Numbered from the stretch's first letter, positions 23,267 to 32,657 are shown. The stretch: DNA of 64,000 nucleotides from Nocardia sp. BMG111209 (GCF_000381925.1 NZ_KB907307.1:2914001-2978000), one strand, 5' to 3'. Numbers and translations are program-made. The notes: generated by a model not told the origin, from the sequence alone.

Positions 23267-24229
23267 ATGACCAGACCCTTCCGCTTCGCCGTCCAGGCGA
23301 CGCGTGCCACCACGGGCACCGAATGGCGCGACACCGCAAGGCGGATCGAGGAACTCGGCTACTCGACGCTGTTCCTCGCCGATCACTACCTGGGCAAGGG
23401 GCCGGCCGCCAAGGAGGCGCGCTGGCCACCCCAGCATCTGGCGCCCATCGCCGCGATGGCCGTGGCCGCCGCGGTGACCACGACGCTGCGGGTCGGCTGC
23501 CGGGTGTTCTGCGCCGACTACCACGTGCCGGGCGTGCTGATGAAGGAGGCCACCACCCTCGACCGGCTCTCCGACGGCCGCCTGGAATTCGGTATCGGCG
23601 GCGGCTGGAGCGCACCGGAGTACCGGGCCATGGGCATCCCGTTCGCGTCGGGGGCACAACGGATCTCGAAGCTGGAGGAGGTGGTCGAGCTGTTCAAGGC
23701 GCACTGCTCCGGGGAACAGCTGGACCTCGCCGGCGAGCATGTGACCGCCCAGGGTTATGCCGGACTGCCGCTGCCGGTGCAGCGGCCGCATCCGCCGATC
23801 ATGATCGGCGGCAGCCGGCGCCGGGTGCTGTCGCTGGCCGGACGCGTGGCCGATATCGCCAGCATCAGCAACGTGCCCTTCGACGCGGTCGACGCGGCGG
23901 GCCGCACCCCGCGGCAGGAGGCGATCCGGCGGCTGGGCTTCGTCCGCGACGCGGCCGGGGATCGCTTCGGCGAGATCGACATCGAGAGCTCACCGTTCTT
24001 CACCGCGATCACCACCGATCCCACCGCGGCCCTGTCCGGCATCGCGACCATGTTGCAGACGCCCGCCGAGGGCCTCGCGGAACACCCGAACGTACTCGCC
24101 GGCACCGTCGAGGAGGTCGCCGACCGGCTCCTGGAACGGCGAGAAGTGTTCGGCGCCAACTACATCACGGTGCAACAGACCGAATTCACGGCCTTCGCAC
24201 CGATCGTCGAGCTGCTCACCGGCAAATAG
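23267..24229 (+). CDS. LLM-class F420-dependent oxidoreductase
   Basis: A 320-residue luciferase-like TIM-barrel oxidoreductase. The start FRFAVQATRATTGTEWRD and the LFLADHYLGKGPA, LDRLSDGRLEFGIGGGW and PIMIGGSRRRVLSLAGRVAD segments are typical of the F420-dependent group (MSMEG_2516-like, from memory). It would reduce or oxidise a substrate with F420H2/F420, or act as a monooxygenase if flavin-dependent. It lies 34 bp after the SDR in the operon. Confidence 0.8.
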   Translation: MTRPFRFAVQATRATTGTEWRDTARRIEELGYSTLFLADHYLGKGPAAKEARWPPQHLAPIAAMAVAAAVTTTLRVGCRVFCADYHVPGVLMKEATTLDRLSDGRLEFGIGGGWSAPEYRAMGIPFASGAQRISKLEEVVELFKAHCSGEQLDLAGEHVTAQGYAGLPLPVQRPHPPIMIGGSRRRVLSLAGRVADIASISNVPFDAVDAAGRTPRQEAIRRLGFVRDAAGDRFGEIDIESSPFFTAITTDPTAALSGIATMLQTPAEGLAEHPNVLAGTVEEVADRLLERREVFGANYITVQQTEFTAFAPIVELLTGK

Positions 24230-24274
24230 CCGCAGCCCGACGGTCATCGGAGAAATCGACTCGGAAGGACCGAT

Positions 24275-25156
24275 ATGGTCAAGAGGACCCGCTACAGCGA
24301 GTACAAGGATCGCTACGCGAACTACCGCTTCGAACTCGACGCGGACGGCATCCTGCTCATGCAGTGCCACACCGACGGCGGTTCCCTGGTGTGGGACTGG
24401 AAGTCGCACGACGATATGGCCGACGCCTTCGCCGATGTCGCGGGCGACCGCGAGATCAAGGTACTGATCCACACCGGCACCGGCGCGAACTACAACGCCG
24501 ACTGGGGTTTCATGCCCGACGGCTCGCCGATCGATCCGCCGATCTACCAGGCCATGCCCGGCGAGCGCGGACTGTGGAAGCTCGACGAGAAGGCCTGGTA
24601 CAACCGCAATCTCATGTTCAACGTGCTGAACGTGGACGTGCCGATGATCAGCGCGGTGAACGGGCCCTGCAACATCCACTCCGAGGTCCCGCTGATGGGC
24701 GATATCGTGCTGGCCTCCGAAGATGCCTGGTTCCAGGATGTTTCGCATTTCCCGCGCGGTCAGGTGCCCGGCGACGGCCAGCACGTGATCTGGAACTTCC
24801 TGGTCGGCCACAACCGCGGCCGCTACCTGCTGCTGACCGGGAAGAAGCTGTCGGCCCGGGAGGCGCTGGACTGGGGTGCGGTCGCCGAGGTACATCCGAA
24901 GGACCAACTGCTGGACCGGGCCTGGGAACTGGCCCGGGACCTGGTGAAGCGGCCGCCGCTGACGCTGCGCTACACCCGCCAGCTGTTCACCCACGAACTC
25001 AAGCGCGCCTTCCTCGACCAGATGAGCGCGGGTATCGGGCTCGAGACCTACGCCCAGCGCGCCTTCTTCCCGGCCGGTGGCCGGATGGAGCCGCTGGACC
25101 GCGCGTGGAACGACAAGCCGTGGCGCGGCGAGGGCGATCCCGAACCGCAGGGCTGA
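24275..25156 (+). CDS. Crotonase-fold C-C hydrolase, 6-oxocamphor hydrolase-like
   Basis: A 293-residue crotonase-superfamily protein. Instead of a standard enoyl-CoA hydratase active site it has the HFPRGQVPGDGQHVIW block followed by HNRGRYLLLTGKKL. I associate this with 6-oxocamphor hydrolase, which cleaves cyclic beta-diketones without CoA. ISAVNGPCNIHSEVPLMGDI supplies the oxyanion Gly region. The N-terminus (YSEYKDRYANYRFELDADGI) also fits. With the Rieske oxygenase and SDRs nearby, a role in hydrolytic ring opening of an alicyclic 1,3-diketone is a reasonable hypothesis. A simple enoyl-CoA hydratase is the alternative. Confidence 0.7.
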   Translation: MVKRTRYSEYKDRYANYRFELDADGILLMQCHTDGGSLVWDWKSHDDMADAFADVAGDREIKVLIHTGTGANYNADWGFMPDGSPIDPPIYQAMPGERGLWKLDEKAWYNRNLMFNVLNVDVPMISAVNGPCNIHSEVPLMGDIVLASEDAWFQDVSHFPRGQVPGDGQHVIWNFLVGHNRGRYLLLTGKKLSAREALDWGAVAEVHPKDQLLDRAWELARDLVKRPPLTLRYTRQLFTHELKRAFLDQMSAGIGLETYAQRAFFPAGGRMEPLDRAWNDKPWRGEGDPEPQG

Positions 25157-25186
25157 CGAAATCTACTGTGCCGGAAGGCTTGTGAC

Positions 25187-26377
25187 ATGCATGCGCTCGA
25201 CGGGGTCCGGGTCCTGGACCTGGGCACCTATATCGCCGGGCCGTTCTGCGCGACGGTGCTGGGCGAATTCGGGGCGGACGTCGTCAAGATCGAACGTCCC
25301 GGCAGCGGTGACCATCTGCGCCGGTTCGGCACCGAGACCGACTGCGGCGACACTCTGGTGTGGCTGTCGGAGGCCCGCAACAAGCGCTCGGTGACGCTGA
25401 ACCTCGCCGATCCGCGCGGCCGGGAACTGTTGCGGGAGTTGGTCGCCGAGGCGGATGTGGTGATCGAGAACTTCCGCCCCGGCGTACTGGAACGCTGGGG
25501 GCTGAGTTTCCCGGAGATCCGGGCGATCAACCCGCGCACGATCCTGTTGCGCATGTCCGCCTACGGGCAGACCGGGCCGCTGGCCGATCAGCCCGGCTTC
25601 GCCCGGGTGGCGCACGCCTACGCCGGATTGTCGCTGCTGGCGGGCGAACCCGGCGGTACGCCGGTGACGCCCGGCTCCACCTCGCTCGGCGACTACCTCG
25701 CGGGTCTCTACGGGGTGGTCGGGGTGCTGCTGGCGCTGCGCGCCCGGGAGGCCACCGGGCTCGGCCAGTGCGTCGACATGGCCTTGTACGAGCCGATCTT
25801 CCGGGTGCTCGACGAGATCGCGCCGGCCTATCAGCAGTTCGGCTTCGTGCGGGAGCGGATGGGTGCGGACACCGTGAACGTGGTGCCGCACAGTCACTAT
25901 CGCACCGCCGACGACCGCTGGATCGCGATCGCCTGCTCCAACGACGAGATGTTCGCGCGGCTGGCGCGGGCCATGGACGAGCCCGCGCTGGCGGACCCGG
26001 ACCGGTTCGGGCCCAAGGCTTCCCGGCTCGCGGCCCGGGACGAGGTGAACGAGCTGGTGCGCGCGTGGGTGGCGGCGTTGCCCCGGGACGAGGTGCTGGC
26101 CCGCTGCCGGGCCGCCGAAGTGCCTGCGGGACCGCTGAATTCGATCGCCGACATCTTCGACGATCCGCAGTTCGCCCATCGCGGCACCCTCACCAGTGCC
26201 GAGTCCCGGATCGGCCCGCTGACCGTGCCCGGCGTCCTGCCGAAACTGTCCGGCACCCCGGGCGAGATCCGCTGGCTGGGACCGGCGCTCGGCGCCGACA
26301 CCGATGCGGTACTCGCGGAACTGCTGCACCGCGACCCGGCCGAGATCACCGGCCTTCGCGACGCGGGCGTCATCTGA
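25187..26377 (+). CDS. CaiB/BaiF class III CoA-transferase
   Basis: A 396-residue class III CoA-transferase. Residues about 1-20 (LDGVRVLDLGTYIAGPFCA) and VVKIERPGSGDHLR form the CoA-binding Rossmann part. RNKRSVTLNLADPRGRELL and ENFRPGVLERWGL are family blocks. The catalytic Asp lies in QCVDMALYEPIF (near residue 190). It would move CoA onto the ring-opening acid, preparing it for beta-oxidation or the CitE-like lyase. The start has GGAAGG upstream. Confidence 0.9.
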   Translation: MHALDGVRVLDLGTYIAGPFCATVLGEFGADVVKIERPGSGDHLRRFGTETDCGDTLVWLSEARNKRSVTLNLADPRGRELLRELVAEADVVIENFRPGVLERWGLSFPEIRAINPRTILLRMSAYGQTGPLADQPGFARVAHAYAGLSLLAGEPGGTPVTPGSTSLGDYLAGLYGVVGVLLALRAREATGLGQCVDMALYEPIFRVLDEIAPAYQQFGFVRERMGADTVNVVPHSHYRTADDRWIAIACSNDEMFARLARAMDEPALADPDRFGPKASRLAARDEVNELVRAWVAALPRDEVLARCRAAEVPAGPLNSIADIFDDPQFAHRGTLTSAESRIGPLTVPGVLPKLSGTPGEIRWLGPALGADTDAVLAELLHRDPAEITGLRDAGVI

Positions 26378-26423
26378 CCCGGCGTCCGATCCGATTCGAA
26401 TACGACGAAAGAAAGGTTGTGTC

Positions 26424-27713
26424 ATGGCGATTCAGGAAAAGCTTGCCACCGGGCGTGGCAAGTTCACCACCGAATATCCCCAGCTGGGCACCGGCCCCGT
26501 CGATTACGACGATGCCGTGTCCGAGGAGTTCTTCCTCGCCGAGCGGGAGGCGGTGTTCAAACGGTCCTGGCTCAAGGTCGGCCGGATGGAACAGCTCCCG
26601 CGCACCGGCAGCTATTTCACCCGCGAGCTGTCGGGCCTGGGCTCGATCGTGATCGTGCGCCAGGCCGACGGCACCGTGAAGGCGCTGCACAACGTGTGCG
26701 CGCACCGCGGTAACAAGGTGGTGTGGCAGGAACATCCGGCCGAGGAATCCGCGGGCTCCTGCCGGGTGTTCACCTGCAAATACCACGGCTGGCGCTACGG
26801 GCTCGACGGTAAGGTCGCGCACGTCACCAACGAGGATCAGTTCTTCGACCTCGACAAGGGCGCGCTCGGTATGCCCGCGTTGCACTGCGACACCTGGGCC
26901 GGATTCATCTTCGTGAATTTCGATCCGCACGCGCAGCCGCTGCGCACCTTCCTCGGTGAGAAATTCGTCGGGGTGGAGAGCTACCCGTTCGAGCAGATGA
27001 CCGAGCGCTACGCCTACAAGACCCGGGTCAAGGGCAACTGGAAACTGTCGATCGACACCATTCTGGAGTGGTACCACCCGCCGTACGTGCACGGCCGGTT
27101 CATCAATCCGGACGTGTCGAAGGCGGAGAAGCTGGTGCCGCCGCCGGATTCCTACTACTACGACCTGTTCACCTCGCACATGCTGAATTCGGTGCCCGGC
27201 CCGCCGCCGCTGCCGCCGCGCGGCGCCGGCGAACTCGGCCCGGCCAAACGCGATCAGCGCTGGATCTACAAACTGCTGCGCGCCGGTCTGTTCGGACCCG
27301 ACGACATCCCCGATCTCGGCGCGCTGCCGGATGTGCTGAACCCCGGCCGGATCAAGTCCTGGGGCAACGACGCCTACTGGTTGTTCCCGAACTTCTCGGT
27401 GCAGATCTGGGCCCGCAACTACTACATCACCTACCAGTACTGGCCCGAGGCGGTCGACTCGCACAGCTACGAGCTCGACATCTTCTTCGTGCCGCCGCGC
27501 AACGCCGCCGAACGCCTCGCGCAGGAGATGACCGCGCAGACCACCATCGAATTCGCGATGCAGGATTCGAACACCGTCGAGGCGACCCATTCCGCGCTGG
27601 CCACCCGCGCCAACCGGCAGTTCCACCTGTCGGATCAGGAATTGATGATCCGCAACTTCCACAAGGTCATCCGGGACACGGTGGCCGCCCACCAGGCCCT
27701 CGGCAAGAAATAG
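26424..27713 (+). CDS. Rieske non-heme iron oxygenase, alpha subunit
   Basis: A 429-residue ring-hydroxylating or demethylating oxygenase. The Rieske [2Fe-2S] ligands are CAHRGN and CKYHGW (residues about 92-115). The mononuclear iron site is DTILEWYHPPYVHGRF, giving the two His, with the distal Asp near MQDSNTVE. The ATG at 26424 is used, with GAAAGG upstream. No ferredoxin or reductase gene is present in the operon, so electrons must come from elsewhere. It probably performs the first hydroxylation of the pathway. Confidence 0.9.
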   Translation: MAIQEKLATGRGKFTTEYPQLGTGPVDYDDAVSEEFFLAEREAVFKRSWLKVGRMEQLPRTGSYFTRELSGLGSIVIVRQADGTVKALHNVCAHRGNKVVWQEHPAEESAGSCRVFTCKYHGWRYGLDGKVAHVTNEDQFFDLDKGALGMPALHCDTWAGFIFVNFDPHAQPLRTFLGEKFVGVESYPFEQMTERYAYKTRVKGNWKLSIDTILEWYHPPYVHGRFINPDVSKAEKLVPPPDSYYYDLFTSHMLNSVPGPPPLPPRGAGELGPAKRDQRWIYKLLRAGLFGPDDIPDLGALPDVLNPGRIKSWGNDAYWLFPNFSVQIWARNYYITYQYWPEAVDSHSYELDIFFVPPRNAAERLAQEMTAQTTIEFAMQDSNTVEATHSALATRANRQFHLSDQELMIRNFHKVIRDTVAAHQALGKK

Positions 27714-27722
27714 GAGCACCCG

Positions 27723-28058
27723 ATGACGACCGCGCTTCTCCCCGAAGCATTCCGCGACCTCGAACCCTATGTCGGCGAGTGGGCCAAGGCCACCCGGCAG
27801 GAACGGTACGACACCCGGCTCGCGACCACGATCGAGGAACTCGACGCGTTCTACGACGCCATCGCCCCGCACGCCGAGGCGGCCATCGAATACCTCAACG
27901 GATTCGATCTGAACGAGTTGCCCGAGGCCGAGACCCGGCTGCTGCAACTGCTGTATTCGCTGGTGATGGTCTCCTATCCGGTGAACGTGTTCAAACAGCC
28001 GCGGATCCCCGATTCCGGCGCCTCGTTCTTCGACACCGTCTCCGAACCCGCGGTGTGA
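27723..28058 (+). CDS. Small conserved-looking protein next to the Rieske oxygenase
   Basis: A 111-residue soluble helical protein (LEPYVGEWAKATRQERYDTR, then YPVNVFKQPRIPDSGASFFD). I do not recognise a family. Its start lies 9 bp after the oxygenase stop, with its ribosome binding site (AGGAG) overlapping that stop, and its own stop is 7 bp before the next start, so it is firmly part of the operon. It is too short for a typical beta subunit of a Rieske oxygenase but could be an accessory protein. Confidence 0.65.
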   Translation: MTTALLPEAFRDLEPYVGEWAKATRQERYDTRLATTIEELDAFYDAIAPHAEAAIEYLNGFDLNELPEAETRLLQLLYSLVMVSYPVNVFKQPRIPDSGASFFDTVSEPAV

Positions 28059-28065
28059 GGCGGAT

Positions 28066-28902
28066 ATGGGATACACCGTCACCGAATTGACCCCCACGAC
28101 CGGGGTGGAGATCAACGGCCTGTCCGGGGGCCGGCTGGTCGATCCGGACGTGGCCGCCGAATGCCGGGACGCGCTGGAACGCCGTGGCGTGGTGATCTAT
28201 CGGGAGGCCCATCTCGACGACGACGAACTCGTCGCCTTCAGCAGATTGCTGGGTGAGGTGGTGCCGCTGCCGATGGGCGGTGACCCGGCGCATCCGCAGA
28301 TCCAGAAGGTCACTCGGGACGCGTCCAAGAGCAAATTGGCGGCATACCGGGAGGGCACCTTCTTCTGGCACATCGACGGAACCACCGCCGCGGTGCCCGA
28401 CAAGGCGACCCTGCTGACCGCGCGGCAGATCGCCGACGACGACACCGGCGACACCGAATTCGCCAACACCTACGCCGCCTACGAATCGCTGCCGGCGGCG
28501 GAGCGGGCCGAACTCGAGGAGTTGCGGGTGGTGCACAGCTTCGCCGCCTCGCAACTGCTCGTGTACCCGGATCCGTCGCCGAAGGAGCGGGCCGCCTGGG
28601 ATCGCAACCCGTCCCGGGAACATCCGCTGGTGTGGACCCGTCGCTCCGGCCGCCGCTCGATGGTGCTGGGCTCCACCGCCGCCGAGGTGGTCGGCCGCTC
28701 CCGCGAGGAGGGCCGCGCGCTGCTGGATCGGCTGCTGGACTGGGCGACCCAGCCCCGCTTCGTGCTCCGGCACAGCTGGCGGGTGGGCGATCTGGTGATC
28801 TGGGACAACACCGGCATGCTGCACCGCGCCCGCCCGTACGGTGAGCATTCGGCGCGACTGATGCACCGCACCTCGCTGGCCGGTGAGGAGGCGGTGGCAT
28901 GA
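28066..28902 (+). CDS. TauD/TfdA-family 2-oxoglutarate dioxygenase
   Basis: A 278-residue Fe(II)/2-oxoglutarate dioxygenase. The facial triad is the HxD of FFWHIDGTT (near residue 105) and the distal His of GMLHRARPYG (near 256). The 2-oxoglutarate-binding Arg is in ARLMHRTSLAG. It provides a second oxygenation in the pathway, for example hydroxylation or removal of a substituent. It overlaps the following SDR by 4 bp (ATGA). Confidence 0.88.
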   Translation: MGYTVTELTPTTGVEINGLSGGRLVDPDVAAECRDALERRGVVIYREAHLDDDELVAFSRLLGEVVPLPMGGDPAHPQIQKVTRDASKSKLAAYREGTFFWHIDGTTAAVPDKATLLTARQIADDDTGDTEFANTYAAYESLPAAERAELEELRVVHSFAASQLLVYPDPSPKERAAWDRNPSREHPLVWTRRSGRRSMVLGSTAAEVVGRSREEGRALLDRLLDWATQPRFVLRHSWRVGDLVIWDNTGMLHRARPYGEHSARLMHRTSLAGEEAVA

Positions 28903-29645
28903 CATCCGCGATCGTCACCGGCGCCGGGTCCGGGATCGGCCGCGCCGTCGCGCACCGGCTGGCCGAGGACGGCATGCTCGTCACGGTGCTGGACCTGAAT
29001 GCCGAAGCGGCCGAACAGGTCACCGCCGAGATCGCCGAAAAGGGCCACCACGCAGCGGCTCTCGGCGGCGTGGACGTCTCGGACCGGGAACAGGTGAACG
29101 CGGCGGTGCAGCGCGTGCGCGACACCGCCGGACCGGCGACGGTTCTGGTCAACAACGCCGGAATCACCGGATTCAAAAGGTTTCTCAACATCTCCGACCA
29201 CGAGTGGGACCGCATCCTCGCGATCAACCTGAGCGGGCCGTTCTACCTGACCCAGGCCGTCGTACCGGATATGGTGGCGGCCGGCTGGGGCCGTGTGGTG
29301 AACATCTCATCCTCCAGCGCGCAGTCCGGCCAGCAATTCATGACGCACTACGTGGCGTCCAAGGCCGGTCTGATCGGTCTCACGAAATCCCTTGCGCTGG
29401 AACTGGGTCCGGCCGGCATCACGGTCAACACGATCCCGCCCGGATTCGTGGACACCCCGATGCTGCGCAACTCGGAGGAACACGGCCTGCTCGGCGGCAC
29501 CGTCGACCAGCACGCGGACCGCACCCCGGTGCGGCGGGCGGGCCGGCCCGAGGACATCGCGGCGGCCTGTTCCTTCCTCTGCACCGAGGAGGCCGGGTAC
29601 ATCACCGGTCAGGTGCTCGGCGTGAACGGGGGTCGCAACACCTGA
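28899..29645 (+). CDS. Short-chain dehydrogenase, 3-oxoacyl reductase-like
   Basis: A 248-residue classical SDR. TGAGSGIG, NNAGITGF, the catalytic Ser in VVNISSSSAQS, YVASKAG and the terminal VLGVNGG are all present. The overall look is FabG/PhaB-like. It is the last gene of the operon, translationally coupled to the dioxygenase, and is likely to act on a hydroxy intermediate, although the operon already has one SDR. Confidence 0.88.
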   Translation: MTSAIVTGAGSGIGRAVAHRLAEDGMLVTVLDLNAEAAEQVTAEIAEKGHHAAALGGVDVSDREQVNAAVQRVRDTAGPATVLVNNAGITGFKRFLNISDHEWDRILAINLSGPFYLTQAVVPDMVAAGWGRVVNISSSSAQSGQQFMTHYVASKAGLIGLTKSLALELGPAGITVNTIPPGFVDTPMLRNSEEHGLLGGTVDQHADRTPVRRAGRPEDIAAACSFLCTEEAGYITGQVLGVNGGRNT

Positions 29646-29723
29646 TCTGTATTCGAAACGTGGAGTCCCAGGCAATCTTTCGCGTGTGATCGACCTCACC
29701 AGCCACGGCGGCGATCGGATGCT

Positions 29724-29740
29724 TGGATGGGTGGCATCCA
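29724..29740. promoter_or_regulatory. Inverted repeat before the LacI gene
   Basis: TGGATG (29724-29729) and CATCCA (29735-29740) form a perfect inverted repeat with a 5-base spacer, 17 bp before the LacI-family start. Position and symmetry suggest an autoregulatory operator, although LacI operators usually have a central CG. Confidence 0.45.
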
Positions 29741-29756
29741 CGAAGGGAAGATCACG

Positions 29757-30761
29757 ATGGCAATCACACGAGCCGACGTCGCACGGCTGGCCGGTACGTC
29801 GCCCGCATTGGTGAGCTACGTGATCAACGGCGGTCCGCGCCAGGTCGCCCCCGCGACCCGCGCCCGTATCGAGGCGGCCATCGCCGAATTGGGCTACCGG
29901 CCGAACGTGTCCGCGCGCAGCCTGCGGATGAACCGCGGGCACGCGCTGGGCATGGTCATCCCCGACGGCGCGAACCCGTTCTTCGCCGAACTGTCGGCGG
30001 TGATCGAGGCGGCCGCCTTCGCCCGCGGTTATCCCCTGTTCGTCGGCAACGCCGCCGGCGACGAGGAACGCGAACGCGCCTACGTGCGCACCTTCATCGA
30101 CCGCAGAGTCGAAGGGCTGCTGGCGATCTCGTCGTCGTGGGAGACCGGTGTCGCCGACGCCTGCGAGGAGTCGGACATGGCGCTGGTCGCGGTCGACCGC
30201 ATCATCGACCCGACGAGATGCGCACACGTGATGTGTGATTCGGTCACCGGTGCGCGAGATGCGGTGGCGCACTTGATCGAACACGGTCACCGCGTGATCG
30301 CCTGTCTCAGTGGCCCGCACGTGTCCACCGCCGAGGACCGGGTCCAGGGTTATCGAAATGCCCTGGCGGAGGCCGGATTACCGGAGGGCCCGCTGCTCCG
30401 TGCCGATTTCGGCGGGGCCGCGGGCTATCACGCGCTGGCCGGGCTGACCGCCGCCACCCCGAGCCCCACCGCGGTCTTCGTCACCAGCGACCTGCAGGCC
30501 ATGGGCATGTTGCGGGCCGCGCACGACGCGGGGCTGCGGGTGCCCGACGATCTGGCGGTGGTGGCCTTCGACGGTATCGAATACGCCCGCTACACCCGCC
30601 CGGGGCTCACCACCATGGTGCAGCCCACCCGGCGGATGGGCGAACTCGCCGTCGACCTCCTGCTGGAGCAGATCGCCAGCCGCACCACCCATCCCGGCGT
30701 GGTGCGGCTGGCCGCCGAACTGACCCGGCGCGGCTCCTGCGGCTGCCCCGACGAATTCTGA
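29757..30761 (+). CDS. LacI-family regulator
   Basis: A 334-residue LacI/GalR repressor. The helix-turn-helix and hinge are at residues about 3-58 (TRADVARLAGTSPALVSYVI, then ATRARIEAAIAELGYRPN), followed by the periplasmic-binding-protein-like effector domain (LGMVIPDGANPFFAELSAVI). The ATG at 29757 is chosen, with AAGGGAAG upstream. It lies directly after the catabolic operon on the same strand, with its own promoter region and inverted repeat, and may co-regulate that operon. Confidence 0.92.
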   Translation: MAITRADVARLAGTSPALVSYVINGGPRQVAPATRARIEAAIAELGYRPNVSARSLRMNRGHALGMVIPDGANPFFAELSAVIEAAAFARGYPLFVGNAAGDEERERAYVRTFIDRRVEGLLAISSSWETGVADACEESDMALVAVDRIIDPTRCAHVMCDSVTGARDAVAHLIEHGHRVIACLSGPHVSTAEDRVQGYRNALAEAGLPEGPLLRADFGGAAGYHALAGLTAATPSPTAVFVTSDLQAMGMLRAAHDAGLRVPDDLAVVAFDGIEYARYTRPGLTTMVQPTRRMGELAVDLLLEQIASRTTHPGVVRLAAELTRRGSCGCPDEF

Positions 30762-30817
30762 GGTCGCGCAACGATTCCGGCGCAATGTGCCCGAAATGTC
30801 CACTCCCGCTCCGGGAA

Positions 30818-32524
30818 TCAGCCCCGGGTTCCCGATCGTGCGTGCCGGGCACGGAAGACCGCCGGTCCGCGCCGCGGCGGGCGGACGTCGTCGACCGGTT
30901 CGGCGACGAGGTGCATGGTGCGGGTCTCCCCGACGGTGTACTGCTCGACCCGCTTCTCCGCGGCCTCGTCCTGTGCGGTCAGCCGCACATGGTGCTGATG
31001 CATGTGCTCCTCCCAGGAGCGCACCACGAACGCCTCGATGTAGCGATCGGTGGCGCCGATGTCGCGGTACAACTGCCAGCGCGAGGCGCCGGTGCGCTGC
31101 CGCGAACGGCCGACGCGGGCCATCGCGGCGGTGAAGTCGGCCAGCTGATCGGCGGGCACCCCGTAGGTGCGCAGCACCAGCACGGGACCGTCGCGGGGCT
31201 CCGGCTCCACCACCATCGCCGGTTCCGGCCAGAATTCGGCGTGCCGGGTGTCCAGCGAGGTCACCCGGACCGGTAGCCAGCGGGTGCTCAGCGCGCACAG
31301 GCCCAGCATCGCGGCGCTGACCAGCAGAGTCGGCACGATGCCGAACACACCGGCGATCACGCCCCACACCAGCGCACCGACCGCCTGACCGCCCATCAAC
31401 ACGAGTTGGAACATCGACAGCCCGCGGGCGCGCACCCAGCCCGGCAGCAGCAACTGCATCGACGAGTTCATCGTGGACATCGAAACCATCCAGGCCAGGC
31501 CCGCGAACAGCAGCCCCGGCCACACCAGCGGCGGATACGGGACCACGGCGGCGGCCAGCGCGCCGATACCGAACAGCACACCGGACAGGGCCAGCAGCCC
31601 GGTGGTGCTCAGCGCTCGCCGCAACCGGCCGATCTGGGTCGCGCCGAGTACCGCACCGGCGCCGAGCGCACTCAGCAGTACGCCGTATCCGTCCGATCCG
31701 AGCCCGAGCCGGTCGTGGGCGACCACCGCCAGCAGCGACCACACCGCACTGGCCGGGAAGATGAACAGGATCGAGCGCAGCAGCACCCGCCGGATCGAGG
31801 GCGAGGATCGGATGAACCGCAGTCCGGCCCGCAGCGCCGGCAACCACCGTTCCGGCGGCAGATCCCGGTCGACGACCGGCTGCCGCCACCGGAACAGCAC
31901 CGCGACGATCCCGGCGAAGGACACGGCGTTGAGCCCGAACACCACGGTCGGCCCGGCCAGCGACACCAGCACTCCCGCCAGCGCCGGCCCGATCGCTCGC
32001 GCGCTGTTGATGTTCATACTGCTCAGTGACGCGGCCGCGGGAATCTGCGTGCGCGGCACCAACTCCGGCTGGATCGCCTGCCACGACGGCGACACCAGCG
32101 CCTGCCCGCACCCGAGCAGGAACAACAGCGACAGCAGGACCGTCGGCGTGGTGTGCCCGACGGCGGTGACGACGGTCAGCACCACCGCGAGTGCCGCCAT
32201 CGCGGTCTGCGCGACCAGCAGCAGCCGCCGCCGATCCAGCAGATCCGCCAGCACCCCCGACGGCACCACCAGCAACATCACCGGCAACGTGGTCGCGGCC
32301 TGTACCAGCGACACCAGGACGGCCGCGTGCGGCTTGTCGACCAGCAACCACTGAGCGCCGACCGTCTGCATCCAGGTCCCGAGATTCGACACCAGCTGCG
32401 CGATCCACAGGGCCCGGTACACCGGCGACGAGAACGGCGCCCACGTCGACAGGGTATGTTCCCGTGCCACCCGATCCGACACCCGTTCCGCCGCCGCGCT
32501 GACCAACCCGCTCAACCTCCGCAA
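30818..32524 (-). CDS. MFS exporter with C-terminal ABM-like domain
   Basis: A 568-residue protein. Residues about 40-440 form 10-12 membrane helices of the MFS_3/enterobactin-exporter-like type (VYRALWIAQLVSNLGTWMQT, FSLGV-type loop DLLDRRRLLL). Residues about 470-560 form a soluble ferredoxin-like domain (GVPADQLADFTAAMARVG, then YIEAFVVRSWEEHMHQHHVR), a tail often seen in this group. The start is uncertain: TTG at 32524 has no convincing ribosome binding site and a GTG near VSDRVAREHT is possible. Substrate unknown. Confidence 0.82.
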   Translation of the reverse strand: MRRLSGLVSAAAERVSDRVAREHTLSTWAPFSSPVYRALWIAQLVSNLGTWMQTVGAQWLLVDKPHAAVLVSLVQAATTLPVMLLVVPSGVLADLLDRRRLLLVAQTAMAALAVVLTVVTAVGHTTPTVLLSLLFLLGCGQALVSPSWQAIQPELVPRTQIPAAASLSSMNINSARAIGPALAGVLVSLAGPTVVFGLNAVSFAGIVAVLFRWRQPVVDRDLPPERWLPALRAGLRFIRSSPSIRRVLLRSILFIFPASAVWSLLAVVAHDRLGLGSDGYGVLLSALGAGAVLGATQIGRLRRALSTTGLLALSGVLFGIGALAAAVVPYPPLVWPGLLFAGLAWMVSMSTMNSSMQLLLPGWVRARGLSMFQLVLMGGQAVGALVWGVIAGVFGIVPTLLVSAAMLGLCALSTRWLPVRVTSLDTRHAEFWPEPAMVVEPEPRDGPVLVLRTYGVPADQLADFTAAMARVGRSRQRTGASRWQLYRDIGATDRYIEAFVVRSWEEHMHQHHVRLTAQDEAAEKRVEQYTVGETRTMHLVAEPVDDVRPPRRGPAVFRARHARSGTRG

Positions 32525-32657
32525 ACCTCACCGCGCCGAACCCGGCGCCTCTTCCCGCGCAACACCATCGATCCGTGGCCGATTCCCCTCGGCCGAGATC
32601 CGAGACATGACTCACGTCGCCGCGCGGGACACGGGTCCGGTCGGCCTCGCTCTGCTG

